NCBI RefSeq assembly: GCF_002954385.1
Contig: NZ_MQVY01000001.1
Coordinates: 100,892 to 164,891, forward strand
Reading direction: 5' to 3'
DNA: 64,000 nt
DNA from: Tenacibaculum sp. SG-28
GTDB lineage: Bacteria > Bacteroidota > Bacteroidia > Flavobacteriales > Flavobacteriaceae
Every line of letters begins with the position of its first letter. The first letter of the stretch is position 1. The notes under the pieces are model-generated. The model saw only the letters and a program-made list of their open reading frames with translations. It searched no databases and was not told where the DNA came from. The translations under genes were made by a program, and so were the position numbers. Shown here in pieces: positions 25,626 to 35,381 of this stretch.

Positions 25626-26003
25626 TTAATTAATTCGCCAAGGCGGATTTTTTCTGTTCTTTCCTGCGGTGTATAGTATTAATTTATTGCCGTCAGGATC
25701 AAGTAATCTTGCCTCTCTCCAAAGCCAAGGTTGATCGGTTGGGAACATTGTAAATTGCATGCCTTTCTCTTGTAATGCGTCTACCAATGCATCTAAATTT
25801 TCATTTTCAAAATAGATACTTGTTTTGCTTTCTTCAGGAATATCCTTTACCGCATGAATAGAAAAAGTACTATCGCCTTCGGGCAAAGCGAAACGTGCAT
25901 ATTTTGGGCTTGCATCAACGATGAGTTGCAAGCCGAGGGTAGTGTAAAATACTATGGATTGTTTTACATTTTTAGACGGTACGGTAACTTGATTTAATCG
26001 CAT
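25626..26003 (-). CDS. VOC-family (glyoxalase/bleomycin-resistance fold) protein
   Basis: A 125-residue protein of the vicinal oxygen chelate superfamily: two beta-alpha-beta-beta-beta units, recognisable from MRLNQVTVPSKNVKQSIVFYTTLGLQLIV at the start and the closing RLLDPDGNKLILYTAGKNR segment with its metal-ligand region. The start overlaps the 3' end of the MFS gene by 32 bases, so both are on one transcript. The substrate is unknown. Linkage to an efflux-type transporter would be compatible with a role in resistance or detoxification, but that is only inference. Confidence 0.87.
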   Translation of the reverse strand: MRLNQVTVPSKNVKQSIVFYTTLGLQLIVDASPKYARFALPEGDSTFSIHAVKDIPEESKTSIYFENENLDALVDALQEKGMQFTMFPTDQPWLWREARLLDPDGNKLILYTAGKNRKNPPWRIN

Positions 26004-27204
26004 TTTTCTCTGTTTTTAATTGAATAATTAGTAGTAAAAAGACAAACATTCCTAGTACAGCTAGTAGTGTCATGATATTCCATGTGATGCCATATCCATA
26101 GGTGTTTATCAATTGCATTCCTGAATTATGTCCGAATATATGTGCTATTGAAAACGCAATGCTGTAGTATGCCATATATTCTCCTTGTTTTCCCTTTTTT
26201 GCTCTGCTGATTACAAAAGCATTGGAAAAAGGAAAGGCAATCATTTCTCCGATAGTCATTAGCAACATTCCAACTATTACTATACCGATGTAACCGCCAA
26301 TGTTCAATATTAAAAAACTCACCCCCGTTAATAGTATTCCAAAGAAAATTAATTTCACTGGAGATACTTTAGTGGTCTCCAACCATTTGATTAAAGGCAT
26401 TTCTAGGAGGAAAATTAAGAATCCATTCATTCCCATGAGGAGTCCTATTTCAAACTCTGAAAGTGTACATATTTCTTTGTAATATAGAGGTATCGTTGAA
26501 AAATACTGCAAGAAAATAAAACCAAAAAGAAACATCCCTACAAAGAAGATCCAGAATGCCTTATCTGAAAAAATTGAAATTGGATCTTTTGTTTCTATGT
26601 CGTCTAAAACTTTTACTTTTTTAGGATGCAATACTTTCTTCAACAGAAGTGTAGCCAGTAAACAAGTTACTCCATCAATCCAAAATAGGCCGTCGTAGCC
26701 AATACTAGTTATTATGAGCCCACCAATTGCGGGTCCTGCAGAAAAACCAAGATTTATAGCCAAACGGATTAACGTTACTGATCGGGTTTTATTTTCTGGC
26801 TTACTGTAGGTATTTAAGGCCACAAACATTGCTGGTCTAAAGGTATCTGCGACCAGCATTACTAAGAATATTCCAATACAAAACCCCAGAACTGAATGTA
26901 CAAATTGAAGGCCAATAAATAGTATTCCTGTTAGGAGTAAACTTGTATTCATTACTTTGTAGAATCCTATTTTGTCGGTTAATTTTCCACCCAACCAAGA
27001 GCCAATTACCGAACCAAGTCCAAAACAGGTCATGATCCACCCGACATTTTTGATAGTGAAGTTTAAATTTTCGATAAGATAAAGTGATAAAAATGGTATT
27101 ACCATAGTTCCCGCTCTATTGATTAGAGTAATTAAGGCTAGCCACCATACCTCCTCAGAAAGTCCTTTGAAGGTATTTGTATAGTTTTGGTATAGTGTTT
27201 TCAT
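25972..27204 (-). CDS. MFS transporter
   Basis: A 410-residue inner-membrane major facilitator with about 12 hydrophobic segments. The motif-A-like loop GSWLGGKLTDKIGFYKV lies near residues 68-84 after the second helix, and the antiporter-like GPAIGGLI segment lies in helix 5, which suggests a drug/proton-antiporter-like exporter. The substrate is unknown. The leader is unusual: a promoter at 27392-27423, a long imperfect hairpin at 27303-27349 and an intrinsic terminator at 27233-27261 that ends about 30 bases before the ATG. The VOC gene downstream overlaps it by 32 bases. Confidence 0.9.
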   Translation of the reverse strand: MKTLYQNYTNTFKGLSEEVWWLALITLINRAGTMVIPFLSLYLIENLNFTIKNVGWIMTCFGLGSVIGSWLGGKLTDKIGFYKVMNTSLLLTGILFIGLQFVHSVLGFCIGIFLVMLVADTFRPAMFVALNTYSKPENKTRSVTLIRLAINLGFSAGPAIGGLIITSIGYDGLFWIDGVTCLLATLLLKKVLHPKKVKVLDDIETKDPISIFSDKAFWIFFVGMFLFGFIFLQYFSTIPLYYKEICTLSEFEIGLLMGMNGFLIFLLEMPLIKWLETTKVSPVKLIFFGILLTGVSFLILNIGGYIGIVIVGMLLMTIGEMIAFPFSNAFVISRAKKGKQGEYMAYYSIAFSIAHIFGHNSGMQLINTYGYGITWNIMTLLAVLGMFVFLLLIIQLKTEKNAIKSSYRTV

Positions 27205-27232
27205 TTCGTTTGTTGGTTAGTTTTCTAAAAAT

Positions 27233-27261
27233 AAAAAGTCCGACAGTAACGTCGGACTTTT
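27233..27261 (-). terminator. Intrinsic terminator inside the MFS gene leader (candidate attenuator)
   Basis: GTCCGAC (27238-27244) pairs with GTCGGAC (27251-27257) around a 6-base loop, with a T run on the minus strand. It lies between the promoter at 27392-27423 and the MFS start at 27204. If the promoter is right it must be bypassed for MFS expression, which suggests conditional termination. It could also end readthrough from the cyclase gene at 27510. Confidence 0.75.
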
Positions 27262-27302
27262 AAGAATTGTTATAATTTATTTTTTTATAGTTAAAATATA
27301 TC

Positions 27303-27349
27303 AACAGCCCGGATGTGTTTCATTCTATATGAAAAACATCTGTACTGTT
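27303..27349 (-). ncRNA. Structured leader hairpin upstream of the MFS gene
   Basis: On the minus strand three stem blocks stack: AACAG/CTGTT, a 4x4 internal loop (TACA opposite CGGG), GATGT/ACATC, a single T-C mismatch, and TTTCAT/ATGAAA closed by ATAGA. The pairing accounts for 16 base pairs in 47 bases. It lies between a good promoter and a terminator in a 305-base gap without genes (27205-27509), and may be the sensing part of a regulatory leader. It does not match a riboswitch class I know. Confidence 0.5.
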
Positions 27350-27391
27350 TGCTATATGTATTTAAAATCGTCATTGTATTTATTAGTGTAT

Positions 27392-27423
27392 CAAAACTAC
27401 TAAAAAAAACTTTTCATTTACAA
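27392..27423 (-). promoter_or_regulatory. Promoter of the MFS gene leader
   Basis: On the minus strand TTG (27421-27423), 21 bp, TAGTTTTG (27392-27399), a complete match to the Bacteroidota pattern. The predicted leader to the MFS ATG is about 180 bases. The rest of this gene-free stretch, 27424-27509, shows no structure that I can name. Confidence 0.65.
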
Positions 27424-27509
27424 AAATATTGTCAAAATATTCTGAAAATCAAAATGTGTCGTCTTTTAAGTGCTTCGATTTATATGTTCTTGTACTTCCC
27501 AGACAGGAT

Positions 27510-28259
27510 TTATACTAGTATTTTATACAAAATCGGCTTACTTGGTGTCGCATCGTTTGCAAAAGGTGCTATCATAATATTAATCATGTAGTTGCCATCT
27601 TCTACAGTGTTGGGTACATAGATGAATTCGGTAATGGTTGCATCAAGTCTTATTTTTTCAGAAGTATTCCAAAATGCATGGTGTGCTAAAAGTTTCCCCT
27701 CATCCTTTTCTTTGTCTACGGAGGGTAAATCTATTAAAAGGTGTTTTACGTTAATTTCTTTAAGGTATTGTGCAGCCTCTTCTGTGAGGTATGGCGGATT
27801 GGTGTTTGAGTACCTTGCCGATGTTTTTTGTTCATTGTTTGGTAAAGTCCTGATAACAATGGCTTCTATGTTTTTATTTGTGATTTGTTCTTTCACCTGT
27901 TTCTTTGTGATTACCGCATCATCACCAACTTTTTTAGGAGTAACACTAATCAGTTCGGCAAGAAAAAAATAACGTTGTAAATGATTGTTAATAGAATAGA
28001 ATTCCTCTGTAATATGACCCACGCACTCGGTATGGGTAATATGTGCATGTGGGTTAAAATTTATGGTATTAAAATTAACATCTGCCCCAGCAGAGACACT
28101 ACCGATCCATTCGCCCAAGGAAACTGGTTTTATAGTTGGGTCATCAACGTACCATGCGTTAATATTTTGTTTCTTCGTATCGATAGGTATCGAGATATCT
28201 ATTGGTTTAGCAAGATCAATAGTTATCTTAGTATTGTTGCAATCTATGGTAGTTATCAT
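27510..28259 (-). CDS. Cyclase / kynurenine-formamidase-family hydrolase
   Basis: A 249-residue metal-dependent hydrolase of the cyclase superfamily (PF04199). The family zinc motif HxxTHxE/D is recognisable as HAHITHTECVGH near residues 71-82, and the later HLLIDLPSVDKEKD and AHHAFW segments carry further conserved acidic and histidine residues. Family members open formyl-kynurenine or cyclic amides, but the motif context here is not that of a proven KynB, and no tryptophan-degradation genes are near. The substrate is therefore left open. It starts 13 bases downstream of hemW and was probably co-transcribed with it. Confidence 0.82.
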   Translation of the reverse strand: MITTIDCNNTKITIDLAKPIDISIPIDTKKQNINAWYVDDPTIKPVSLGEWIGSVSAGADVNFNTINFNPHAHITHTECVGHITEEFYSINNHLQRYFFLAELISVTPKKVGDDAVITKKQVKEQITNKNIEAIVIRTLPNNEQKTSARYSNTNPPYLTEEAAQYLKEINVKHLLIDLPSVDKEKDEGKLLAHHAFWNTSEKIRLDATITEFIYVPNTVEDGNYMINIMIAPFANDATPSKPILYKILV

Positions 28260-28272
28260 GGGGTAAAAATAC

Positions 28273-29421
28273 CTAAATTATAAATAAATCACTAGCGATT
28301 CCGTCTGCTAAAAATTTTCCTTTTTCTGTAGTCTTTAGGCAGCTACTCTTAGCCTCCTCTTCCGATATATATTCCATCTGCAATAAGCCATTTTCAATAT
28401 ATTTTTTAGAATTAACTAAAAGTTCATTTTCTATTTTAGTGCCAAATTCCTTTTTTATTTTGTGAAGAGATACGCCCCATATCGTTCTTAAGCCCGTCAT
28501 TAAATATTCGTTGAATTGGTCTTTTTTAGTCAATTTTTCTATTTCAAAAGGGAGTTGATTTTCTTGTATAGCTTTTATGTATTTTGGATTGCTGGCTAGA
28601 TTCCAACTGCGGTGCGTTTTGTTGAAGGAATGTGCAGAAGGTCCTATACCAATATATCTCTTTCCTTGCCAATAACTAGTATTGTGTTTCGAGAAGAAAC
28701 CAGGTTTACCAAAATTTGAAATTTCATAATGAACAAAACCATTCTTTTTTGTTTCCTCTACCAAAATATCAAAATGTGCCTTAGTCTCGTCTTCATTAGT
28801 GTTTGGATAGCTACCATTTTTAACAAAAGTTGCAAGTGCTGTTTTTGGTTCAACAGTTAAGGCATAGGAAGATATGTGGTTAATGTTAAGGTCAAAGGCG
28901 TATTGTAAATTCTCCTTCCATCTTTTTTTACTCATTTTTGGAATTCCATAGATCAAATCTATGGTGACGTTATCGAATAATTTCGTGGCTAATTTTAGAG
29001 ATTCAAGAGCTTCCTTAGCGCTGTGTGCTCTGTTCATTACCTGTAAATCTTCGTCAAAAAAAGATTGCACTCCAATGCTTAGTCTATTAACTTTTGATGT
29101 GGCTAACTTTTGCAAAGTTTCCCTGGATAGATCGTCAGGGTTTGCCTCTAGAGTAATTTCAGCAGTATCCGTTACATGATAATATTTTTGTATTTTTTCT
29201 AGAATGGATTTTATTTCAGAAACGGAAAGTAGGCTAGGGGTTCCACCCCCAAAATAGATCGTTGTAACGCTTTCATCTTTTAACTCTGTGTTTCGCATGA
29301 CAAGTTCTTTTTCAAGGCAGCTAATGAGAAGTTCCTTCTTCTTTAAGGAGGTAGAAAAATGAAAGTCACAATAGTGGCAAGCTTGCTTGCAAAAGGGGAT
29401 GTGTAGATAGATTCCTGCCAT
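28273..29421 (-). CDS. hemW: Radical SAM family heme chaperone HemW
   Basis: A heme-binding radical SAM protein that delivers heme to apoproteins, long misannotated as oxygen-independent coproporphyrinogen III oxidase. The 382-residue protein has the cluster motif CKQACHYCDFHF (CxxxCxxC, near residues 11-18), FGGGTPSLL, TLEANPDD, RLSIGVQSF and the HemW C-terminal domain (NEYLMTGLRTIWGVSL). It lacks the extra N-terminal region of true HemN. It is upstream of the cyclase gene and downstream of ruvC on the same strand. Confidence 0.92.
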   Translation of the reverse strand: MAGIYLHIPFCKQACHYCDFHFSTSLKKKELLISCLEKELVMRNTELKDESVTTIYFGGGTPSLLSVSEIKSILEKIQKYYHVTDTAEITLEANPDDLSRETLQKLATSKVNRLSIGVQSFFDEDLQVMNRAHSAKEALESLKLATKLFDNVTIDLIYGIPKMSKKRWKENLQYAFDLNINHISSYALTVEPKTALATFVKNGSYPNTNEDETKAHFDILVEETKKNGFVHYEISNFGKPGFFSKHNTSYWQGKRYIGIGPSAHSFNKTHRSWNLASNPKYIKAIQENQLPFEIEKLTKKDQFNEYLMTGLRTIWGVSLHKIKKEFGTKIENELLVNSKKYIENGLLQMEYISEEEAKSSCLKTTEKGKFLADGIASDLFII

Positions 29422-29489
29422 TCGAGTTGTCTTTTTATTTTTTTACAATTCTATCATTTCGATTAAAAAATAAAAGAACCTTAATTGGT

Positions 29490-30073
29490 TTATTTTACTT
29501 TTTTTGGGTTTTGTTTTACAAAAGCAGCCCATCCCGAATAATTTTTACCGCCAATTTTACTTCCCGAATTATAGTAGTGACATACCGCTGCGGCCAGTCC
29601 ATCTGTTGCATCTAGATTTTTCGGTAAGACTTTAAGATTTAACAAGGATTTAAGCATTAGTGCAACTTGCTCTTTACTTGCGTTTCCATTACCAGTAATG
29701 GCCATTTTTATTTTTTTGGCAAGTATTCTGTCACAGGAATTTGACGTGAAAGTCCCGCAGCCATCGCAACGCCTTGAGCTCTACCTAGTTTTAGCATCGA
29801 CTGCACATTCTTTCCGAAAAACGGCGCTTCTAATGCGATTTCGTCGGGATGGTAGGTGTCAATCAATTCAATAGTCCTCTCAAAAATAAGCTTTAGCTTT
29901 ATATAAGGGTCTTCGTATTTTTTAAGGAGTAGTTCATTCATTTGAATAAACTCCATTTTTTTACCAACTACCTTTATAATTCCAAAACCCATTATCGTAG
30001 TACCAGGATCTACCCCTAAAATTATTCGTTCTGTTTTCAAATGACTTGATTTGTTACTTACAAAATTACTCAT
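29490..30073 (-). CDS. ruvC: Holliday junction endonuclease RuvC (frameshifted)
   Basis: Resolves Holliday junctions with RuvAB. The first frame (30073-29708) carries [13 protein letters not shown], with the first catalytic aspartate near residue 21, and [25 protein letters not shown], then stops after EYLPKK. The second frame gives [17 protein letters not shown] and the catalytic C-terminal [14 protein letters not shown]. The minus-strand run of seven A before the stop should be eight; adding one A gives [13 protein letters not shown]. Joined length is about 194 residues, typical of Bacteroidota RuvC. It is downstream of nothing obvious and upstream of hemW. Confidence 0.9.
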
Positions 30074-30117
30074 TTATCTTGGGATACCTGAATGTTTAAC
30101 AACGCGATTACATTTTA

Positions 30118-31739
30118 TTATTTTATCTCTAAAGAAGTAAATTTAAATTTTTCACCATTGAATAATCCTTTGTCGGATAATTTTATCGATGGAATTACCA
30201 ATAGTCCCATAAAAGATAAGGTCATAAACGGTGCACTTAACGTACTCCCCATTTTTTTAGCCAAAAGATCTAGCGCTGCATATTGTTTCCCTATTATCTC
30301 GGCAGGTTGATCGCTCATGATACCTGCAATTGGTAATGGGATAACATTTTCGGTCTTTTCGGTAACCGCGCAAATACCACCTTTTTTCTCTATTAGTAGG
30401 TTTACTGCTTTACAAAGCATAGCGTCGGATACCCCTACAGCAATTATATTATGTGAATCATGTCCTACAGAGCTCGCGATTGCTCCTTCTTTCAAATTGA
30501 AGTTTTTGATAAATCCTATTGCTGGCTCGCTATTGGCATACCGATTAACCACCGTGATTTTTAAAATATCTTCTTCCACATTAGAGATGAGGTTGCCGTT
30601 GTCTTGTAACGCGTTTACTTCTATTTCTTCTGTAATCAGAGCTCCATCTATTGCTGCAATAGCTCTAATTTTTTCTGAGGAAGAATGGTATTCAAATTCA
30701 GAAATATTTTTTTTGAGGTACAAAAGTTGTTCATGATTTCAAAAGGAACATCTGTAACTTTGGTTTTTCCATTTGCAGCGACTAATATCCCATCGATATA
30801 GGTTTGGATAACCTTAAAATCAGTTAGGTCTTCAACGATAACAAAATCTCCGGCATCTCCAACTTGTAACATGCCAACATCCAAGTTATAATGTGTAATC
30901 GGATTGATGCAAGCAACTTGCAATACTTTAAAAAGGTCAATTCCTTTTGCAACCGCTCTTGCACAGAGTTTATTGATATGTCCTTCTAATAAATCATCGG
31001 GATGTTTATCGTCTGAACAAAACATCATATTCTCATAATTAGTGCGAACTAAGTCAATTAAGGCTTCAAAGTTTTTAGCGGCACTTCCTTCACGAATGAT
31101 TATCTTCATTCCTTTTTCGAGTTTTTCTTTTGCCTCTGCACTACTAAAACATTCGTGATCGGTATGTATTCCGGCTGCTATATATTTGGTTAGGTCGTTT
31201 CCTTTTAACCCAGGAGCATGTCCGTCCACTGGTTTTTGAAAATACTTTGCCCAACTTATTTTTTTTAGAATTTCTTCATCCTCGTGAATCACCCCAGGAT
31301 AATTCATCATCTCTGCTAAATATTTAATATCTGGATTTGCCATTAGGCGTTTGATGCCTGCTGCATCAATAGTAGCTCCTGCATTTTCATAAGAAGTTGC
31401 AGGGACACAGGAGGGAGCACCAAAATTGAACTTTAAAGGTACTTTTTTTCCATTTTGTATCATAAACTCAATGCCGGGAATGCCAAGAACATTTGCTATT
31501 TCATGCGGGTCAGAAACCGTAGCAACAGTGCCATGGGTTACTGCAATTTTAGCAAATTCAGAAGGCACTAGCATGGAGCTTTCAATGTGAATATGTGCAT
31601 CAATAAATCCCGGAATTATATAATGTTCCTTTTCGTGCATTGCTTCTTTAATAGCAGTGATTTTTCCATCTGTTATCTGAAGTTCTCCTTTGAATATTCT
31701 TCTATTGGGGATATCTACAATATTACCTTGTATGGTCAT
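30118..31739 (-). CDS. ade: Adenine deaminase (frameshifted)
   Basis: An amidohydrolase-superfamily enzyme that converts adenine to hypoxanthine and ammonia in purine salvage. The first frame (31739-30648) holds [16 protein letters not shown] (metal ligands HxH), [18 protein letters not shown], and [12 protein letters not shown]. After NNFCTSKK it runs into the wrong frame; the second frame continues [36 protein letters not shown] and the C-terminal [13 protein letters not shown]. The minus-strand run of eight A near 30709-30717 should be nine. Joined length is about 541 residues, normal for the bacterial Ade family. Divalent-metal binding is expected from family knowledge. Confidence 0.9.
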
Positions 31740-31816
31740 GATACTTTTTAAGCTAATGTAGGTATTATTGTGCTAATATTATCAACATATTTTTGGTTAG
31801 GGTTACACCAAGAGCT

Positions 31817-31844
31817 AAAAAAAGCATCCGAAAAGGATGCTTTT
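31817..31844 (-). terminator. Terminator of pckA
   Basis: AGCATCC (31823-31829) pairs with GGATGCT (31835-31841), extended by A-T pairs, with a T run on the minus strand. It begins 9 bases beyond the pckA stop codon at 31853. Confidence 0.85.
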
Positions 31845-31852
31845 ATTTGTGC

Positions 31853-33462
31853 TTATTTTTTGATAATAGGAGGTCCTCCTGCAAGAATTTCTTCGTTAGC
31901 GTACTCTTCAAACTTTTTAAAGTTTTCTCTAAAAGAATCGGCTAATTTGTGGGCAGTTTTGTAATATTCCTCATCGTTGTTCCATGCAATGCGTTGACTT
32001 AATAATTCGGTTGGAACTCCTGGGCATTGTCTTGGTTGTGCTAAACCAAAAACTGAATGGATATGATAGTCTCGTAGTTTATTTCTCCAAGTTTACCACT
32101 TAATGCAGCATTAATCATCGCACGAGTATATTTTAATTTCATACGGTCTCCAACGCCGTAAGGTCCAGCAAACCAACCTGTATTAATTAACCAAACGCTA
32201 ACACCGGTTTCCTTCATTTTTTCACTCAACATTTCTGCGTATTTTGTTGGGTGTAAAGGCATAAAAGGTGCACCGAAACAAGCGGAAAAACTAGGTACAG
32301 GTTCTGTTACTCCTGCTTCAGTTCCTGCTACTTTTGCAGTGTATCCTGAAATAAAGTGATACGCAGCCTGACCAGGTGTTAATTTAGATATTGGAGGTAA
32401 CACTCCAAAGGCATCGGCGGTTAGGAAAAATATATTTTTAGGGTTATTTCCTGTTGATGGAGTTCTTATGTTTTCAATGTGGTGAATTGGATAACTTACA
32501 CGAGTATTTTGTGTAATTGATGTATCGGCAAAGTCTACTTTACCATTCTCATCCATCACAATATTTTCGAGAATAGCCCCTCGTTTAATGGCTGCAAAAA
32601 TTTCAGGTTCTTTTTCTTGCGATAGATCTATAACTTTTGCATAACAACCTCCTTCAAAATTAAATACCGAGTTTTCAGCAGTCCATCCATGTTCGTCATC
32701 GCCAATTAAGCTTCTATTTGGATCTGTTGAAAGTGTAGTTTTTCCTGTTCCTGACAAGCCAAAAAATATGGCAGTATCTCCTTCTTTACCTACATTAGCA
32801 GAACAGTGCATAGGTAACGTGTTTTTGAATACTGGCAAAATAAAGTTAAGTGCAGAGAAAATTCCTTTTTTAATTTCTCCTGTATATCCAGTTCCTCCAA
32901 TTAAGGCGATTTTTCTTTTAAAATTTAAGATTGCAAAGTTGTGTTGGCGAGTTCCATCTTCTTTAGGATCTGCCATAAACCCTGGCGCATTAACAACGGT
33001 CCATTCCGGATTAAAATCTTTTAGTTCTTCTTTTGTTGGTCGTAAGAACATGTTGTAGGCAAACATGTTGCTCCAAGGATATTCATTAACCACTCGAATG
33101 TTTAACTTGTAATTCTCATCTGCGCATGCGTAGCTGTCTCGAACAAATACTTCTTTACTAGACAGATAATTGGTTACTTTGTCGTATAACTTATCGAATT
33201 TAGTACTATCAAAAGGAATATTGATATCGCCCCACCAAATTTTATCTTCGGTGATGTCATCTTTTACAATAAAGCGATCCCTTGGTGATCTTCCCGTGAA
33301 CTCACCAGTTTTAACTGCTATTGCACCAAAACTTGTATCTTCCCCTTGTCCTTTTTCAATTGAAATATCATGTAACTCGTCTGAACTCAATTGATAACGC
33401 ACGATAGCGTTCTTAATTCCTAAGTTTTCTATCGAAATCGTTTTCGTATCAAGATTTGTCAT
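31853..33462 (-). CDS. pckA: Phosphoenolpyruvate carboxykinase (ATP), frameshifted near the 3' end
   Basis: Makes PEP from oxaloacetate and ATP for gluconeogenesis. Motifs present: EFTGRSPRDRFIV, GGTGYTGEIKKGIFS, the kinase-1a P loop FFGLSGTGKTTLS near residue 235, LIGDDEHGW, and FLTADAFGVLPP. The frame stops at 32041 after ETIISIQFLV, while the neighbouring frame carries HSVFGLAQPRQCPGVPTELL and continues to GGPPIIKK, stopping at 31853. One base is missing near 32070-32085. Joined length is about 536 residues, the normal size of ATP-dependent PEPCK. The true end is therefore about 190 bases beyond the first stop, right before the terminator. Confidence 0.9.
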
Positions 33463-33539
33463 CTTAAAATATTTTAGTTGTGTTTTATTTTTTACAAAAA
33501 TAGTTCTTTTTGTGAAAACTTATAACTCCCTTGCGATTT

Positions 33540-33929
33540 TTATTGCACATTCTTTTTTTTCTTCTTTTGAATTAGAAATACTGCAGTCACAGCCCAGCCT
33601 AATAGTAAAAGTAATCCTCCAAACGGGGTAATAAACCATATACTTTTCGCTGGAATATTTCCTAATTGAATCGCAAAAATGGATCCGGAAAAGCATATAA
33701 TTCCTAGAAAAACTATTCCTGTAATCCAGTTTTTTTGTGCTTTCGATAGCTCTAAAGATGCATTCACAATTAATAAGAACAATACATGAAACATTTGATA
33801 TCGAATTGCTGTTTCAAAGCTTTTCAAACCATCTACTGTCAAAACCTCTTGTAAACTATGTGCTCCAAATGCACCAAGTAGTATCGTTAACCCACCTAAG
33901 ATACAGGTTATTGTTAAATTTTTATACAT
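33540..33929 (-). CDS. DUF423 small membrane protein
   Basis: A 129-residue inner-membrane protein with about four hydrophobic segments. The start ILGGLTILLGAFGAHSLQ, the FETAIRYQMFHVLFLL segment and the closing FGGLLLLLGWAVTAVFL fit the DUF423 (YgdD-like) family. No function is known for the family. A -7-like TACTTTTG lies at 33993-34000 on the minus strand, at the start of the divergent saccharopine-dehydrogenase gene. Confidence 0.88.
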   Translation of the reverse strand: MYKNLTITCILGGLTILLGAFGAHSLQEVLTVDGLKSFETAIRYQMFHVLFLLIVNASLELSKAQKNWITGIVFLGIICFSGSIFAIQLGNIPAKSIWFITPFGGLLLLLGWAVTAVFLIQKKKKKNVQ

Positions 33930-34010
33930 ATTTAAAGTTTTTGTTTAAAATTAAACTTTTTTAGCGATATTGCAATTCCAAAATAAACGACACAAAAGTA
34001 CATTATATCC

Positions 34011-35380
34011 ATGAGAAATATATTGATAATTGGTGCTGGAAGATCTAGTTCTTCCTTAATATCTTATTTGCTAGAGAAATCCCAGGAAGAGAATTTACAT
34101 ATAACCATTGGTGATCTGGATACCACCCACGCATCCGCACTTATAAACGGTCATAAAAATGCCTCTACAATCCTACTAGATGTTTTTAATGAAAAAGAGC
34201 GAATGGAAGCAGTTCAAAATGCAGATGTAGTAATATCGATGTTACCAGCGAGATTCCACGTAGAGGTAGCCAAAGATTGTGTTACCTATAAGAAGCACAT
34301 GGTTACTGCCTCTTATATTTCTGATGAAATGCATGCCTTAGATAAAGAAGTTCGTGAGAAAGGCCTGATTTTTATGAATGAAATTGGTTTAGATCCAGGA
34401 ATCGATCATATGAGTGCTATGCAAGTAATTGATAGAATCAAAGAAGACAATGGTAAAATGGTGTTATTTGAGTCTTTTTGTGGAGGTTTAGTAGCACCTG
34501 AGAGTGATACCAATTTATGGAACTATAAATTTACATGGAATCCAAGAAATGTGGTTTTGGCAGGGCAGGGAGGTGCATCTATGTTTCTGCAAGAAGGTAC
34601 TTACAAATACATTCCATATCATAAACTTTTTCGAAGGACCGAGTTTCTCACCATAAACGGAAGTGGAAGATTTGAAGCATATGCCAATAGAGATTCTTTA
34701 AAATATCGCAGCATTTATGGTTTGCAAGATATTAAAACCATGTATCGTGGAACGGTTCGTAAAGTTGGTTTTTCTAGAGCATGGAATGTTTTCGTTCAGT
34801 TAGGAATGACAGATGATTCGTATACCATTCAAAACTCGGAAACCATGAGTTATCGCGATTTTACCAATTTATTTTTAGCCTACTCTCCAACAGACTCTGT
34901 AGAGCTTAAATTCAGGTCGTATTTAAAAATAGATCAAGACGATTTGATGTGGGATAAGTTTTTAGAGTTGGATATTTTAGTGCCACTAAAAAAGTGAACA
35001 TAAAAAATGGAACACCTGCGCAAATTCTACAAAAAATATTGATGGATTCTTGGAGTTTGGGGCCTAATGATATTGATATGATTGTAATGCATCATATTTT
35101 TGGGTATGAAAAAGATGGTGTTACAAAGCAATTAGAGAGTAGTATGGTTATAGAAGGCGACGACGATATTTATACGGCAATGGCCAAAACGGTTGGTTTA
35201 CCTGTTGCTATGGCAGCTGTGAAAATTTTAAACGGAGAGATTAAAACTCCCGGAGTACAATTGCCAATTAACAAAGAGGTGTATGAACCAATTCTTTCTG
35301 AATTACAATCATTCGGTATCCATTTTAAAGAAAAGGAAGTACCGTATTTAGGTTACAACCCCGATTCCATAAAAGGATAA
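34011..35380 (+). CDS. Saccharopine dehydrogenase family protein (frameshifted)
   Basis: An NAD(P)-dependent oxidoreductase with a Rossmann start ILIIGAGRSSSSLISYL (the GxGxxS type) and the family segments VVISMLPARFHVEVAKDC and MNEIGLDPGIDHMSAM near residue 122. The first frame stops at 34997 after VPLKK; the second carries VNIKNGTPAQILQKILMDSW and ends YNPDSIKG. Adding one A to the run of six near 34988-34993 restores LKKVNIKNG. Joined length is about 456 residues, like bacterial saccharopine/homospermidine-type dehydrogenases. The likely role is lysine metabolism, but the neighbours give no support, so no specific enzyme name is assigned. Confidence 0.87.
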
Positions 35381-35381
35381 A

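Noticed and set aside
27313-27591. Plus-strand frame of 92 codons in the MFS/cyclase gap
   Set aside because: It overlaps the cyclase 3' end, has low-complexity hydrophobic content from AT-rich antisense DNA and lies on the strand opposite the promoter, hairpin and terminator.
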